DNA from: Candidatus Megaera polyxenophila
GTDB lineage: Bacteria; Pseudomonadota; Alphaproteobacteria; Rickettsiales; Rickettsiaceae
Length of the DNA: 64,000 nucleotides
Direction: 5' to 3'
Assembly (NCBI GenBank): GCA_037101405.1
Contig: AP017964.1
Span: 806,001-870,000 of the forward strand
A program made the position numbers and the translations under genes. The notes beneath the pieces were generated by a model, which saw only the letters and a list, made by a program, of their open reading frames with translations, ran no database searches and was not told the origin of the DNA. Each line of letters begins with the position of its first letter. Position 1 is the first letter of the stretch. Shown one piece after another: positions 28,275 to 39,848 of the stretch.

Positions 28275-31200
28275 TTATAATGGCTCTCTTAATAACTCCA
28301 CATTTCCTCCAATTGCTGTAAGGTTAAAGCACGTTGTTCTCTCTAGCATAAATTTAAGCAAATAGTGAGGGCCGCCAGCTTTAAATCCAGTACCGGATTT
28401 ATTCTCACCACCAAAAGGTTGAGATTCTACTTTTGCTCCAACAATTGACCTATTAGTATAAATATTACCGGCTCTAATCTTAGACCTTAAATATTCTATT
28501 TTTTCTTCAATTCTACTATGAATACCAAAGGTTAAGCCGAAACCATAATTGTTAATTTCATCTATTATTTTGTCGATTTCTTTACTTTTATATTTTATTA
28601 TATGTAATATTGGCCCAAAATTCTCCCCGGGAATATCATTAATTGAGTTGATTTCTATAATATGAGGGTAAAAATAGTTTCCGCCTTTTAAATTACTGTT
28701 TTGTGGGTGAGAATATATTTTAAAACCTGCTTTTTCCATGTAAGAAATGTGACGAGCTAAATTGTCAAAAGACTTACGATCGATAACTGCCCCTATATCG
28801 TTACTGAAATCAGCAGTGTCACCGATTTTTAATATTTCAGTAGCTTCTCTAATTAGATTGCATAAATTATCATATATTTCTTCTTGAATATATAGTACTC
28901 GTAGGGCTGAGCATCTTTGCCCTGCTGAATAAAATGCAGAAACAAGTACATCATCTGTTACCTGTTCAAGTAATGCAGAACTATCAACAATCATTGCATT
29001 CTGACCGCCTGTTTCAGCAATTAACGGAACAATACCGGAGTTCCGTTCTGCAAGTGTTAAGTTGATGTTCTTAGCTGTTTCGCAGGAACCGGTAAATGCT
29101 ACACCGGCAATTCTCTCATCTCTTAATACATAATTACTGATATTACTAGGAGAGGTAATTATTAATTGTAATGCCGATTTAGGTATTCCCACTTTGTGTA
29201 ACAACTTAACGGCAAAATTAGCTATAACACAAGTTTGTCCCGCAGGTTTGGCTATTACTGTATTACCAGTTACTAATGCCGCAACTATTTGACCTATAAA
29301 TATCGCAAGCGGGAAATTCCAGGGACTTATACAGACAAAAATTCCTCTCGGATGCATTGAAAGGATATTTCTTTCGCCAGTAGGCCCAGGAAGAACTTTA
29401 TCTTGCATAATTATTTTTGCTTGATTGGCGTAATATCTACAAAAATCAATTGCCTCAATAACCTCATTTATTGCATCATGAATAGATTTTCCTCCTTCTT
29501 TGATAAGCAGGGCATATAGCTCAAATTTGTTATTTTCAAGTTCATAAGAGGCCTTTTCTAAAATAGCAGCACGGCTCTCTACAGCTATTTTGCTCCAGTT
29601 GTTAAATTCTTTATACGCAGAGTCTACGGCATATTTAATTTCTTCAGGTATCGCTAGAGAAACATCTGAAAATTTTTCCGCTATTTTGGCAGGGCAGAAA
29701 CATTCGTTTAAATTTTTAGATGTTATAAGTTCCCTACCATCTATTATAGATCCAACCTTATGAGTATTAGAAAAATAGCTAGCCACTTTTTCTTGAATGT
29801 AATCGTAATTTGTTTTGTATCCTAAATCATAACCCATAGCGTTTTTCCTCGTTGGATAAATATTTTCTGGCAAAGGAATTGAATTGCCACTATCTAATAA
29901 ATTTAAAATTTTGTCATGTAAATTAAAACTAAGCTCAGGTATAGGTACTTTTGGCGAAATTACTTTACTTACAAAATTACTATTTGCTCCATTTTCTAAC
30001 ATTCTACGCATTAAATATGCAAGTAAATCGTCTGACTTACCAATCGGAGCATAAATTCTTACATTAGTTTTTTTTGCTAACTCAGATGTAATACATCTCC
30101 CATACCATAAAGCTTTTGGAACTCATAAGGTTTATTTCCGGCCATTCCTATTATTGCCGAAGCAGTTAGAGCGTTATGAGTCGCAAATTGTGGGTATATG
30201 TAATCATTATTTTCTAGCATTAATCTAGCACAAGCGATGTAACTTGCATCCGTATATTCTTTTTTTGTAAATACTGGATAATGTTGTAGCCCATTTACTT
30301 GAGCGTGCTTAATCTTGCTATCCCAATATGCTCCTTTTACAAGCCTGATGGGGATTTGTTTATTAGTTTTTTTAGCCAATAAAATTATTTTTTCGAGTAG
30401 ATCATAACTTCTAGTTTGATAAGCTTGTACTACAAGACCAATACCGTTAAAATTTTTGAAAATAGGTTGCTCTATAACTTCACTTAAAAAAGCAAAATAA
30501 GCATCCAGTCTAAAAGATTCTTCTGCATCAAAAGTAATAGTTAAATTATTATCTTTGATTTTTTCTATTAAACTGATAATTTGCGGCATCAGTTCTTGCC
30601 TTATATCATTTAGCTTGGCGTATTCAAATCTGGGGTACAGGGCAGTCAATTTAACGGACAAATTCGGTTTTGATGCTGTATCTAAACCTTTATGATGAAG
30701 TTTAGCGATAAGATTTATAGCATTAAGATAATCTTTATAATATCTTGATGCCTGTTTTTTTGTTCTTGCTGATTCACCAAGTAGGTCAAAGGAAAATTTA
30801 TATTCTGAAAAATTCTGAACTTTTTTAAACCTGATTCCATACCTTCCGCAAATACAAATGATTTACTAAGGTATATAATTGCTTCCCTTAAAATTTTTAA
30901 AAAAACTGGCTGGCCAAATTTATCGATTAATTTAGCAACAACATTATCTGATTTAGTAATATCAATAAATTTTCCAGAAAAATATATGCCAAAAGAAGAA
31001 AAAATTGTCTTAAATGATTTTGCTCTCTTAAATAAAAATGATTCCCATGATTTATTAGATAACTTATCACGTACAAACTCCTTGCTGATTTGTAAATCCG
31101 GTATCCGAAGTAAACTTTCTGCAAGGCACATTATTGCAATACCCTCATCTGTAGAGAGGCTGAATCTATTAATAAATTCTTCAATAGAAAAATTTTTGTT

Positions 31201-31347
31201 TTGCCTTATTATACTAATGAATGCATCAGCTTGAGCAACAATTGCTTGTTGCTCAGGGGCAGGAAATTTAATTTTAGGCAATAACTTTTTTATTACTTGC
31301 GTTTCGTCTAACAAAACTGCAGTAGTTGCTAAATCTTTGTTTTGCAT
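28275..31347 (-). pseudogene. putA: Bifunctional proline dehydrogenase / P5C dehydrogenase PutA, twice frameshifted
   Basis: Together the pieces encode about 1020 residues, the normal length of a minimal PutA, which oxidises proline to glutamate. Piece 1 (31347-30715) is the N-terminal helical part. Near 30821-30826 an A6 run (minus strand) appears to have lost one A. Restoring it gives KKVQNFSEYKFSFDLLGES and leads into piece 2 (SVKLTALYPRFEY, PIRLVKGAYWDSKI). Near 30085-30093 a second -1 shift ends piece 2 at GMGDVLHLS; the other frame resumes SELAKKTNVRIYAPIG. Piece 3 is an intact-looking aldehyde dehydrogenase domain (SPWNFPLAIFIGQI, ETGGQNAMIVD, SAGQRCSALRVLY). It is downstream of an MHS carrier and sam. 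Decay or assembly error cannot be separated here. Confidence 0.88.
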
Positions 31348-31374
31348 AGTGATTTGCTTTTACTCTCTATATTT

Positions 31375-32637
31375 TTAAGTATTTCTTACGAGCGATTGTG
31401 ATCGATCAACATAAAAATATAGAGCTATCAAACTAAAAACAGCACATACGATTATATAAATTGAGCCTGAACCCATATTGCCGTTTTGTACTAATGATTC
31501 CATTATATATGGAGCAGTACCACCAAAAATACTAGTAGCGGTATTATAAGAAACCGAAAGAGCTGTACTTCTGATGTTAGTTGGGTATAACTCAGCCTGT
31601 AGAGCCGGTTCTGGTCCGATATATAGCGCAGCTAGAATTGCAATAATAATTTGTGCTATAATAATAGAACTGAAATTGCCGAATTCGAAAGATTCAAGTA
31701 AGAATGTGGAAGTTAAAATTATAATTACTAAGTTAATAACAAATATTTTTCTCCTGCCTATTTTATCGGAAAGCCACCCTCCTAAAATAGTTACTATTAT
31801 CATAATGATATAGCATATATTAACTAAGTTACTTACCTCCTCTTCGCCAAATCCTCTGTGTATTTTTAGATAAGATATCAAATATATTGATTCAACATAG
31901 AATATTACTGATCCAGTTCCATTAATAAGAATGGAAATCAACATATCAAACCAGTGATGTTTGAAAGCAAATTTTAAAGGGTGTTGTTCTACTCTACCGT
32001 ATGACTTGTTCTCAAGAAACAAAGGAGTTTCTGCTGTATGTTTCTTGATATAAATACCAGCGAAGAAAATGAATATACCAATCAAAAATGGCAATCTCCA
32101 TGCCCAGGAGTTAAATTGTTCTGGGGTGAAAATCGATTTTATTAAATATGAGACTAAAGAACCAAATAGAATACCTACACAAATACTGGACATTGAAAAA
32201 CTAGAGGTAAAACCTCTGTGACTTTTTTCTGTGTGTTCAATAACGAAAGATATGGATCCTGTTAATGCACCTCCCATGGAAAGGCCCTGAAGCATTCTAA
32301 CTAATATCATCATACTTGTTGCAGCTATTCCTGCGGTTTCGTAGGTAGGAAGAAAACCTATTGCAGCAGTTGGGAATGCCATACAAATAACCGATGCGCT
32401 GAGTGCCGCTCTCCGGCCAAATCTATCACCGATTACTCCAAAAAAAATACCACCTATTGGCCTCATTAAGTAACCAACGGCAAATGCCAAAAAAGCATAC
32501 AGTAAAGAAATGCTAGGGTCAGTATTGGGAAAGAATTTTTGCCCAATTATTGGTGCGAAATGACCAAATAAAGCATAATCGTACCATTCAAAACTATTAG
32601 CAACACTACTTGTTAAAATAAGTTTGTGTTTATTCAT
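31375..32637 (-). CDS. MFS transporter, metabolite:H+ symporter (ProP-like) family
   Basis: 420 residues, 12 hydrophobic segments. [41 protein letters not shown] (MFS motif A) and [27 protein letters not shown] are typical of the MHS subgroup. It overlaps sam by 4 bases (ATGA) and is 27 bases upstream of putA. The PutA neighbour makes proline or a related compound a reasonable guess for the substrate. It is intact although putA is broken. Confidence 0.87.
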   Translation of the reverse strand: MNKHKLILTSSVANSFEWYDYALFGHFAPIIGQKFFPNTDPSISLLYAFLAFAVGYLMRPIGGIFFGVIGDRFGRRAALSASVICMAFPTAAIGFLPTYETAGIAATSMMILVRMLQGLSMGGALTGSISFVIEHTEKSHRGFTSSFSMSSICVGILFGSLVSYLIKSIFTPEQFNSWAWRLPFLIGIFIFFAGIYIKKHTAETPLFLENKSYGRVEQHPLKFAFKHHWFDMLISILINGTGSVIFYVESIYLISYLKIHRGFGEEEVSNLVNICYIIMIIVTILGGWLSDKIGRRKIFVINLVIIILTSTFLLESFEFGNFSSIIIAQIIIAILAALYIGPEPALQAELYPTNIRSTALSVSYNTATSIFGGTAPYIMESLVQNGNMGSGSIYIIVCAVFSLIALYFYVDRSQSLVRNT

Positions 32638-33530
32638 TCTTTTTCTCCACGTTCGCTAGTTTGTTTATTAAATTCTCTTTTTTCCGAATAAATAATGAAG
32701 AATGTTGAAGGCACTATTATTAAAGCACCGTAAATAGTTGATGTACTTGGAACTTCTCCAAATATTATATAGGCAATTATGGCGGAGGATAATAACTCAA
32801 GATATCTGTAAGGAGACACAGCTGTTGCATCTGCATAAGTAAATGCTTTGAGAATGAAAAATAGGATCAAATTACCGCCCATACCTAGAATAAATAATAA
32901 TGCTAGTTCGTGCATTGTGGGCATAATCCAATTATGAAGAGCAAAAGGTAATGATATTAAAGTTGTTATAGTAGCAGAATAAAAAAGCATACTGATCATT
33001 GATTCTTGTATAACGATCCTTTTATTAAAAACATCTAGAATTGCAAAGCATATGGCAGAAGCAACAAATACAAGTACGTTAAGATTAAAATCCTGGGAAT
33101 GTACATTTAGAGTTACAACAATACCAATAAAAGCAATAATTGTTACTACCCATCTTTGCCAGATGATGCGTTCACTTAAGAAAAAGATTCCAAGAATTAA
33201 AACAAAAATGGGTATAGTAAATGTGATAACAGTACCAGTAGTAATAGGCGCTATAGTTACTCCATATGTCCAGCCTGCCATTCCAAGAAATAACAAAACA
33301 CCCCGAATGCAGTGAACAAAAGGTCTAATAGTTTTTAATGTGTCCATCCCATAGTAAAATATGAATGGAATTAAACTAATTGTTCCAAACATAAACCTAA
33401 AGAAAGTAACCTCATAACTGTGAAGCCTAAGGCCTAGATATTTTGAAATTACATCGTTTACCGAGCTAGTAACCAAACTCAATATAAACCATGCCACACC
33501 TATTAGGTAAGAGCGTAATTTGGTATTCAT
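32634..33530 (-). CDS. sam: S-adenosylmethionine uptake transporter (DMT/EamA superfamily)
   Basis: 298 residues, about ten hydrophobic segments in two EamA repeats. The N-terminal [23 protein letters not shown], the [11 protein letters not shown] segment, [23 protein letters not shown] and [20 protein letters not shown] closely resemble the R. prowazekii SAM importer as I remember it. That protein lets rickettsiae take SAM from the host cytosol. It heads a three-gene transcript with the MHS carrier and putA. Specificity is inferred from resemblance. Confidence 0.8.
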   Translation of the reverse strand: MNTKLRSYLIGVAWFILSLVTSSVNDVISKYLGLRLHSYEVTFFRFMFGTISLIPFIFYYGMDTLKTIRPFVHCIRGVLLFLGMAGWTYGVTIAPITTGTVITFTIPIFVLILGIFFLSERIIWQRWVVTIIAFIGIVVTLNVHSQDFNLNVLVFVASAICFAILDVFNKRIVIQESMISMLFYSATITTLISLPFALHNWIMPTMHELALLFILGMGGNLILFFILKAFTYADATAVSPYRYLELLSSAIIAYIIFGEVPSTSTIYGALIIVPSTFFIIYSEKREFNKQTSERGEKE

Positions 33531-34327
33531 AAAACTAAAATTTTTAATTCTGGAGGACCATATATTATTTGCTTTAAATAGTGAAGTGGTTTTTTTTTAA
33601 TTTTAGGTAAAAGAGTTAAGTATTTGTTCATATTGGTTATTTCCTGCAACATAAATAGGTTGCAAAGTTAAGAAGTATAAGAGAAAGTAGTTCACGCAGT
33701 AGTTTCCAAATATTTATGCGTTATATTTTTTGCTAAAGAATTCTGAACCCCGATTGGGAATATACATTCTTTATAGATTATATATTCTGGGCAGGAAATT
33801 TATAATTTGCTCAGTTAATATACTGCAATTCCTATACTACTTCAGTTTCTTATTAAAACTTTTATTACTATAAAAAATGGAAGAACTTAATTAATTTTAT
33901 ACTTTTTAGGTTTTGTTAGTAAAGAAAGTTTATAAATAAAGTATTCTAAGGAGTAACGAATAACTATGGAACTATTACAGGCGGTTTTTATGGTTTAAAG
34001 CCCTTTGTAATTATTATAATTAGCAACGGATTGGTAAATACAAAACTTACTTCAGATAATTGTAGGGAGAAGACAAAAGTCTCCTTAAGTTATTGTTTAT
34101 TAATAAAAGCTATTTAGAGTGGTACATACTTTAGCCATTATAAAATTGTATTATAGAGCTAATCCTCACCTTAAGAAAAAACATGTAAAATTTACAGATA
34201 GTTAGTAAAAATCAAACTAAAGTTGAAGGAATTTTATCTTTAATGCTGACAATTTTAAATTACTAATCCTAATAAGGATTTATTTTCTTACTAACTAAAT
34301 AGGTTTTAAAACTTTAAAAATCCGTAA
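33531..34327. other. Long gene-free region (about 800 bases)
   Basis: No open frame with recognisable protein features was found on either strand. One 55-codon stretch on the plus strand (about 33953-34117; GVTNNYGTITGGFYGLKPF) has some protein-like character but no start and matches nothing I can name. AAGGAG at 33947-33952 precedes an ATG opening only 10 codons. None of the hallmark sequences of tmRNA, RNase P RNA or SRP RNA was recognised. It is most likely decayed coding DNA or an unrecognised RNA locus, and it must also carry the promoter of sam. Confidence 0.5.
34063..34087. other. Isolated hairpin in the gene-free region
   Basis: TAGGGAGA (34063-34070) can pair with TCTCCTTA (34080-34087) over eight positions with one G-T pair and a 9-base loop. 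It is the most GC-rich secondary structure in the 33.5-34.3 kb region. There is no T-tract on either side, so it is not a standard terminator. Confidence 0.3.
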
Positions 34328-34831
34328 CTATGCTGCTAATTTTTCTTTTAGAAGGTCAATTAGTTTAGCAGAGCTTTCAGCTTCTGAAATATTCTCAAGG
34401 ACAGCTATTTCGGAAGCTAGCCTATTTAAAGCTGACTCATATATTGTCCTTTCACTATATGAACGATCGTTATCAACATTTTTGTAAAGATCCCTGACAA
34501 CCTCAGCAATCGCAGATATTTCTCCAGAATTGATTTTGGTTTCATATTCTTGAGCACGCCTACTCCACATCTTGTTACCACGCTTGGGTTTCCCTTGTAG
34601 GATTGCATATACTTCATGGATATCGTTTTTATTAATTAGAGTTCTAAGGCCAACTGCAGATGCTCTATTTACAGGAACTCGTAGAATCATTTTGTCTTGA
34701 GGAAAAGAAATAACATAAACTTTAAGGCTAATATCGGCAATCATTTGAGCTTCGACGTCAACAATTTCTCCGACTCCGTGGGACGGATATACTACTCTTT
34801 CACCTACCTTAAATTCGAGATTTTTAGACAT
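34328..34831 (-). CDS. carD: CarD-family transcriptional regulator
   Basis: 167 residues. The N-terminal Tudor-like RNA-polymerase-interaction domain shows FKVGERVVYPSHGVGEIVDVE and the segment MILRVPVNRASAVGLRTL. The helical C-terminal domain includes WSRRAQEYETKINSGE with the conserved Trp that stabilises open promoter complexes in CarD proteins. It binds RNA polymerase beta and stabilises initiation, notably at rRNA promoters. It stands alone downstream of ftsK with an 84-base gap. Confidence 0.95.
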   Translation of the reverse strand: MSKNLEFKVGERVVYPSHGVGEIVDVEAQMIADISLKVYVISFPQDKMILRVPVNRASAVGLRTLINKNDIHEVYAILQGKPKRGNKMWSRRAQEYETKINSGEISAIAEVVRDLYKNVDNDRSYSERTIYESALNRLASEIAVLENISEAESSAKLIDLLKEKLAA

Positions 34832-34915
34832 TCACACCTCATTTTTAATAGAATCGATTGCCAAGGATTATATCATATTTATATAAGAAATAAAAGCGCT
34901 TAATTAATAAACAAA

Positions 34916-37156
34916 TTAATCCTCTGGTAATAAAACCTCCCTTTTACCGGAGTGGTTAGGGGGGGAAAGGATACCATTTTTTTCCATCTCTTCAACAATA
35001 CTTGCAGCACGATTATACCCAATTCGAAGGGATCTTTGGATATAACTGATTGAAGCTTTCTTTTCATTCCTGACAATATTTAATGCTTGCTTATACATAT
35101 CGTCATTATCTGATTCACCTAGTTCATCAGCAGCAAAATCCTCTTCAGATTCAGTAACTGCAGAAATATATTCAGGAACACCAGTACTTCTGAGGAAAGA
35201 TGTTACCTTTTCTACCTCCTTGTCATCAACAAAAGGTCCGTGGACACGAAGTATTCTAGCGCTATTGCCCATATACAGCATATCTCCCATCCCGAGTAAT
35301 TGTTCAGCTCCCTGTTCACCTAGAATTGTTCTACTGTCGATTTTTGAAGTTACTTTGAAACTAATTCTGCTTGGAAAGTTAGCTTTTATTACGCCAGTAA
35401 TTACATCTACCGATGGTCTTTGAGTTGCCATAATAATGTGAATACCAGCAGCCCGTGCCATCTGGGCTAAACGCTGAATAGAAGTTTCGATATCTTTCCC
35501 GGCAACAAGCATTAGGTCAGCCATTTCATCAACTATTACTACTATAAACGGCATTTTTTGCATATCAATGGGCACAGATTCAAAAACTGGTTTCCCTGTT
35601 TCCGGGTCAAAACCAGTTTGTACTCTTCGTTCCAGTACTTTGCCTTCTTTTACCGCTTCCAGAATTTTTGCATTAAAATTAGCAATATTTCTAACTCCTA
35701 AATGAGACATTAAACGATATCTATTTTCCATTTCTTTAACAGCCCATTTAAGCGCTACTACTGCCTTTCCGGGTTCAGTAACAACAGGGGTCATAAGGTG
35801 AGGTATATTATCATAAGAAGATAATTCAAGCATTTTAGGATCAATCATTATCATTCTACATTCGGCGGGAGTGTATTTATAAAGTAAGGACATTATCATA
35901 GCGTTAATAGCAACCGATTTACCCGAACCGGTTGTTCCCGCTACAAGCAGGTGAGGCATTTTGGCCAGATCAGCTACTAAAGGCCGGCCGCTAAGATCCT
36001 TGCCAAGAATAATAGGTAATATTACGTTCTGATCCTGGAATTCTTCTGTTTCAACTAGCTCCTTTAAACGAAAAAACATACGCTGTTTATTAGGCAGCTC
36101 AATACCCAGAGCGTTTCTGCCTGGTATAACTGCAATACGGGTAGAATGAGCCGATAATGAACGGGCGATATCATCGGACAATCCTATTACTCTTGATGAT
36201 TTAGTACCGGCTGCCGGTTCAAATTCATACATCGTTACTACCGGACCTTGTCTTATATCTATAACTTTTCCTTTGACGCCGAAATCACCGAGAACAGCTA
36301 AAAGTTCCTCAGCCTTGGCTTCTAATTCCGTAGGTGATTGGAATTTAATGTTATGGTTACTTGCTTCATCTAATAAGTCCACAGGGGGTAAAACACCTGC
36401 ATCTTGTTCTATACGCTGAACCTCACTCTTTATAGGACTCGGTATTACTTGGAGTTTGTCCCCAATAATTGGTATTACACGGCTAACTTCAGGGCTACTA
36501 CCGTTCCCGGTAATGATAGGTTCTTTAATAATTTGTGACGGGATTTTAGCAGGATTAGCTAATTTAATTTTATTGAAAGAAAATTTTGGAATTTTTACTA
36601 GTGCCGTTATTTTAACCCACAAGCTTTTTAAATAGAGAGTGAATTTAACATAAGAAGTAAATTTGATGCCAAGTGCTAATATTAAGAATAATGTTGAAAG
36701 TAAGAAGGTAGCTGGAATTATTAATTGTTGAAATTCAGCTAAATCTAAATATTTAATACTCATGTTAAACAAGTAAATTCCAAATGCCCCGCCTCCATTT
36801 GCCGGAAGATAACTTATTTTGAGGCCACTTAAAGCCACCGAAATACAAGATATAGCCATTATTAATGAAATGATCTTTAAACTTTTCCAGCTTAATATTT
36901 CATTCTTGTAAATTAGATAAGACCAGACAATAAATGACAATGGAATAATAAAAGATGCAACTCCAAAAAGTTGATAAAATATATCAGCTAGATAAGAACC
37001 AAAATAACCTAGTAAGTTCGTTGGTTCATTTAACGTAGAAAGATTTAGCGATGGATCAGTATCACTATAAGAACCAAGAGAAAGAAGCAGTAACACTGCC
37101 AGGAATAATAGGGTAGTAGCCCTTACTTTACTGTATAAAAATATTTTTTTTAGCAT
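34916..37156 (-). CDS. ftsK: DNA translocase FtsK
   Basis: Septum-anchored motor that clears and aligns chromosome ends at division. About 746 residues. Four hydrophobic segments occupy residues ~15-170, followed by a short linker and the motor domain with Walker [15 protein letters not shown], Walker [14 protein letters not shown] and [22 protein letters not shown]. The C-terminal gamma winged helix ([25 protein letters not shown]) reads KOPS-like sequences. I chose ATG at 37156 over GTG at 37162. The long linker of E. coli FtsK is absent, as in other small alphaproteobacteria. Confidence 0.97.
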   Translation of the reverse strand: MLKKIFLYSKVRATTLLFLAVLLLLSLGSYSDTDPSLNLSTLNEPTNLLGYFGSYLADIFYQLFGVASFIIPLSFIVWSYLIYKNEILSWKSLKIISLIMAISCISVALSGLKISYLPANGGGAFGIYLFNMSIKYLDLAEFQQLIIPATFLLSTLFLILALGIKFTSYVKFTLYLKSLWVKITALVKIPKFSFNKIKLANPAKIPSQIIKEPIITGNGSSPEVSRVIPIIGDKLQVIPSPIKSEVQRIEQDAGVLPPVDLLDEASNHNIKFQSPTELEAKAEELLAVLGDFGVKGKVIDIRQGPVVTMYEFEPAAGTKSSRVIGLSDDIARSLSAHSTRIAVIPGRNALGIELPNKQRMFFRLKELVETEEFQDQNVILPIILGKDLSGRPLVADLAKMPHLLVAGTTGSGKSVAINAMIMSLLYKYTPAECRMIMIDPKMLELSSYDNIPHLMTPVVTEPGKAVVALKWAVKEMENRYRLMSHLGVRNIANFNAKILEAVKEGKVLERRVQTGFDPETGKPVFESVPIDMQKMPFIVVIVDEMADLMLVAGKDIETSIQRLAQMARAAGIHIIMATQRPSVDVITGVIKANFPSRISFKVTSKIDSRTILGEQGAEQLLGMGDMLYMGNSARILRVHGPFVDDKEVEKVTSFLRSTGVPEYISAVTESEEDFAADELGESDNDDMYKQALNIVRNEKKASISYIQRSLRIGYNRAASIVEEMEKNGILSPPNHSGKREVLLPED

Positions 37157-37245
37157 GCACACTAATTATTACATAAATGTGCTATATTTATACCATTTAT
37201 AAACGCTAAAGAAAATAACAAATTCAGCAATAATCCCTTAAGCTA

Positions 37246-37854
37246 TTAGTGTTGAAAAAGCTTTTCAATGCTAATAACTAATCTTTTTATAGCTTTAGAC
37301 CGATGGCTAACCTGATTTTTTATTTTTATCCCTAGTTCTGCTAAAGTTTCAGTATAACCTTCGGGAATAAAAATTGGATCAAAACCAAAACCTTCAGCCC
37401 CCCTAGCTGGAAAGGTTATATAACCATAGCTTTGTGCTTCAGAAACTATAAAATTTCTTGTTTCCGGCAGGTATAAACATATCGCCGTTTGAAAATATGC
37501 TTTGTGGGTATCATAGTTAGGAAGGAGTTTTTCTAATTCAGCAAATGCGTTATTTAAGCTGCCGCATTTTTCTAGGAAATTTTTAGTCTTGACCCCGGGG
37601 AAACCATTTAAGGCCTCTATGCATAAACCGGAATCATCACAAATGGTAGGTAGTTTTGTATGTTCAACATAATACAGTGCTTTGTGCTTTGCATTTTCTA
37701 AAAAACTATCGTAAGGCTCATCCGGTTCTTTTATAAAATTATCTTCTAAAGTCTCAATCGAGAAGCTAGATAGTTTAGAACTTTTTATAAGCTCTTTGAT
37801 TTCTAGAATTTTACCTTTATTGGTAGAGGCAACAAAAAACTTTTTTATCATCAT
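37246..37854 (-). CDS. rdgB: Non-canonical purine NTP pyrophosphatase (RdgB/HAM1)
   Basis: 202 residues. Hydrolyses dITP and XTP so that they are not built into DNA. The N-terminal FFVASTNKGKILEIKEL carries the phosphate-binding Thr/Asn/Lys. The catalytic acidic region is LPTICDDSGLCIEALNGFPGVKT, and the C-terminal half has EGFGFDPIFIPEGYTETLAELG and SHRSKA. All the expected motifs are intact. It follows the glycosyltransferase gene by 10 bases. Confidence 0.95.
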   Translation of the reverse strand: MMIKKFFVASTNKGKILEIKELIKSSKLSSFSIETLEDNFIKEPDEPYDSFLENAKHKALYYVEHTKLPTICDDSGLCIEALNGFPGVKTKNFLEKCGSLNNAFAELEKLLPNYDTHKAYFQTAICLYLPETRNFIVSEAQSYGYITFPARGAEGFGFDPIFIPEGYTETLAELGIKIKNQVSHRSKAIKRLVISIEKLFQH

Positions 37855-37864
37855 TTACTTAAAA

Positions 37865-38891
37865 TCAGCTTTTTTGAATAATTATCTTTAATGTGGCTGC
37901 AAGCCTATCTGCAATAATTTTTTTATCGTAATAAGTGGTAATCTTACTGTAGGCTGTGTCTATTAATTCTTGTGCCTTAAGCGGGTTATCTATAAGATAG
38001 GCGATATTGTCAGCTAATCCCTGATTTGAAGCTGTATTTGTAATTAAAGCCGTCACTACCTGCTTCAAAAATTTGGGATGCTCCAGCAGTCTTTGTCGCA
38101 ACGATAGGCACTTGATGACTCATTGCCTCTAAGGCCACAATACCAAAAGTTTCAAAAACTGAAGGGATACAGAAAATATCTACAGTTTTAAAAAAACTCT
38201 CTTTATCATTTATCCATCCAATAAACTCAACATTTTTATCAATATTAAGCCCACGTGCAAGTTTCCTAAGTTGAATTTCTAGTGGTCCAGCCCCTCCAAT
38301 GAGCAATTTAACGTGGTATTTCCTATCCCTTAGTATACTTATAGCTTCTATTAAATAATTGAATCCTTTTTCCGGTACGAACCTACCAAGAGCCCCTATA
38401 ACATATTCGGTTTTTTTTTGACTGAAATTATTTAGCCTCCTTGGAGGAGTATTTATCATATTCGGAACAATAAATATCTGGTGCTCAGGATACCCGCTAT
38501 TAATTAAATGTTGCTTGAGCAGTTGATCTAAGGCAATTATATAATTACATTTTAAGATATGCCGAGTACTGTAAGAATGAGTAACACCTATTATAGGTAT
38601 ATCTCTTATACCTGTGCCATAAGCAAAATTAATTGCTCGACCTCCATGAACTATTATAAGATCTGGCCCGTAAAATAATATTAGCAATTTTAAATATATT
38701 TTGGAAATAATACACCACGGAAATAAATTGGGGAGTTTTAAAGAACTAATTTTTTTATTGTTAATCTTTGCAAACAAACTGGTTATGTTGACTACCTCAT
38801 GCCCCTTTAAGGTTAAAGCGCTATAATAGTCCAAGAAGGCTTGCTCCGCACCGCCAAGTTTCCTGTTCATTATAATATTAAAGATTTTCAT
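37865..38891 (-). pseudogene. Glycosyltransferase family 4 protein, frameshifted
   Basis: The N-terminal piece (38891-38010, 293 codons) starts MKIFNIIMNRKLGGAEQAFLDYYSAL and has the GT4 segments VIGALGRFVPEKGFNYLIEA, KLLIGGAGPLE and FGIVALEAMSHQVPIVATKTAG. It then runs out of frame after EAGSDGF. The overlapping piece ending at 37865 continues with ITNTASNQGLADNIAYLIDNP. One extra base at about 38042-38047 would explain the break; removing it gives roughly 342 codons. The sugar and acceptor are unknown; an envelope polysaccharide role is likely. A real +1 mutation and an assembly indel are both possible. Confidence 0.8.
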
Positions 38892-38996
38892 AAGTCATAT
38901 TTAGATAAACTTGGACTATAAAAGGCACAGCACCTACTGCTCGTAATTAGATAAAACTCTTAAAGTAATGATAAAGCTGATCTTCAAAAAAGATAC

Positions 38997-39848
38997 TTAT
39001 TTTTTGATCATAAGGCTCGCTTCGTTATCATCAATCCATCTACTTTCAGCTAGGAGGATTTCAAACTTTTTCTCAGCAATTTTTTTATCTAACTGCGTAG
39101 AAGGTTTATTATCTAATTTAGTAAAATGTATGCCTGTATAATCAATACCGAGTTCTTTGCATTTTGCTTCTACAGAAAGCACGTTCTTTAATTGGTTATC
39201 AACAAAAATTATTTTTTCTGGGTCTAATTTAGAGAAATTCAAAAACTTGCCAAGTATTTCTCCTTTTGGTCTCTTAGCAGCAAAAATTACCCCATCTTGA
39301 AATATTGGGTTACTACTGCCATCTTTTGTAGATAATGGCATTTCACCGCTCAAATCAATATATGGTAAATTCATAGATTTTGAAAAATCGATACCAATAC
39401 CTTTGATGGTTTTAATACGTAAATCAGCTCTGTTTGGGATAATCCCATAATTACTGGTGTTGCCGCTAGTTAAGGCAAAAACAATAATTCCAGATTTTTG
39501 AGCTTTATTAATAAGTTCTGCTATTTCGTGGTCCACTATGATTGGTTTATAAGAGCTAAGTACTATGCTTTTAAGTCTGGTTGCTTCCTCTTTACCAAGA
39601 TTTGCTTCGATTTGAGCAAATTTTTGTTTAAAAAACGATTTATGTTCATGGAGCATAACCTGATCACTGGAGTAAAAAATAACATGCTTCACATCAAGCA
39701 AAACCATATCTCCACTTTTTAATTTGGCAATCTCATCTTTGATGATACCAATATCCGTTGCCTCTAATACTTCAGCCTTCGCATAAAAAGCAAAGAATAT
39801 AATAAAAACACTAACCGTACTTTTAAGTAAATATATAGTCTTGTTCAT
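38997..39848 (-). CDS. DUF2608 (HAD-like) exported protein
   Basis: 283 residues with a signal peptide (MNKTIYLLKSTVSVFIIFFAFYAKA). HAD-like landmarks are GDMVLLDVKHVIF, GIIVFALTSGN and PEKIIFVDNQLKNVLSVEAKCKELGI, which together resemble the DUF2608 family. The first motif reads Asp52-Val-Lys54, so the second Asp of the HAD DxD pair is a Lys here, which may mean altered or lost phosphatase activity. The predicted location is the periplasm. It overlaps the upstream acetyltransferase gene by 4 bases. Confidence 0.7.
   Translation of the reverse strand: MNKTIYLLKSTVSVFIIFFAFYAKAEVLEATDIGIIKDEIAKLKSGDMVLLDVKHVIFYSSDQVMLHEHKSFFKQKFAQIEANLGKEEATRLKSIVLSSYKPIIVDHEIAELINKAQKSGIIVFALTSGNTSNYGIIPNRADLRIKTIKGIGIDFSKSMNLPYIDLSGEMPLSTKDGSSNPIFQDGVIFAAKRPKGEILGKFLNFSKLDPEKIIFVDNQLKNVLSVEAKCKELGIDYTGIHFTKLDNKPSTQLDKKIAEKKFEILLAESRWIDDNEASLMIKK

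Noticed and set aside
33531-34327. Possible tmRNA, RNase P RNA, SRP RNA or tRNA in the long gap
   Set aside because: None of the conserved core sequences of these RNAs could be found on either strand.
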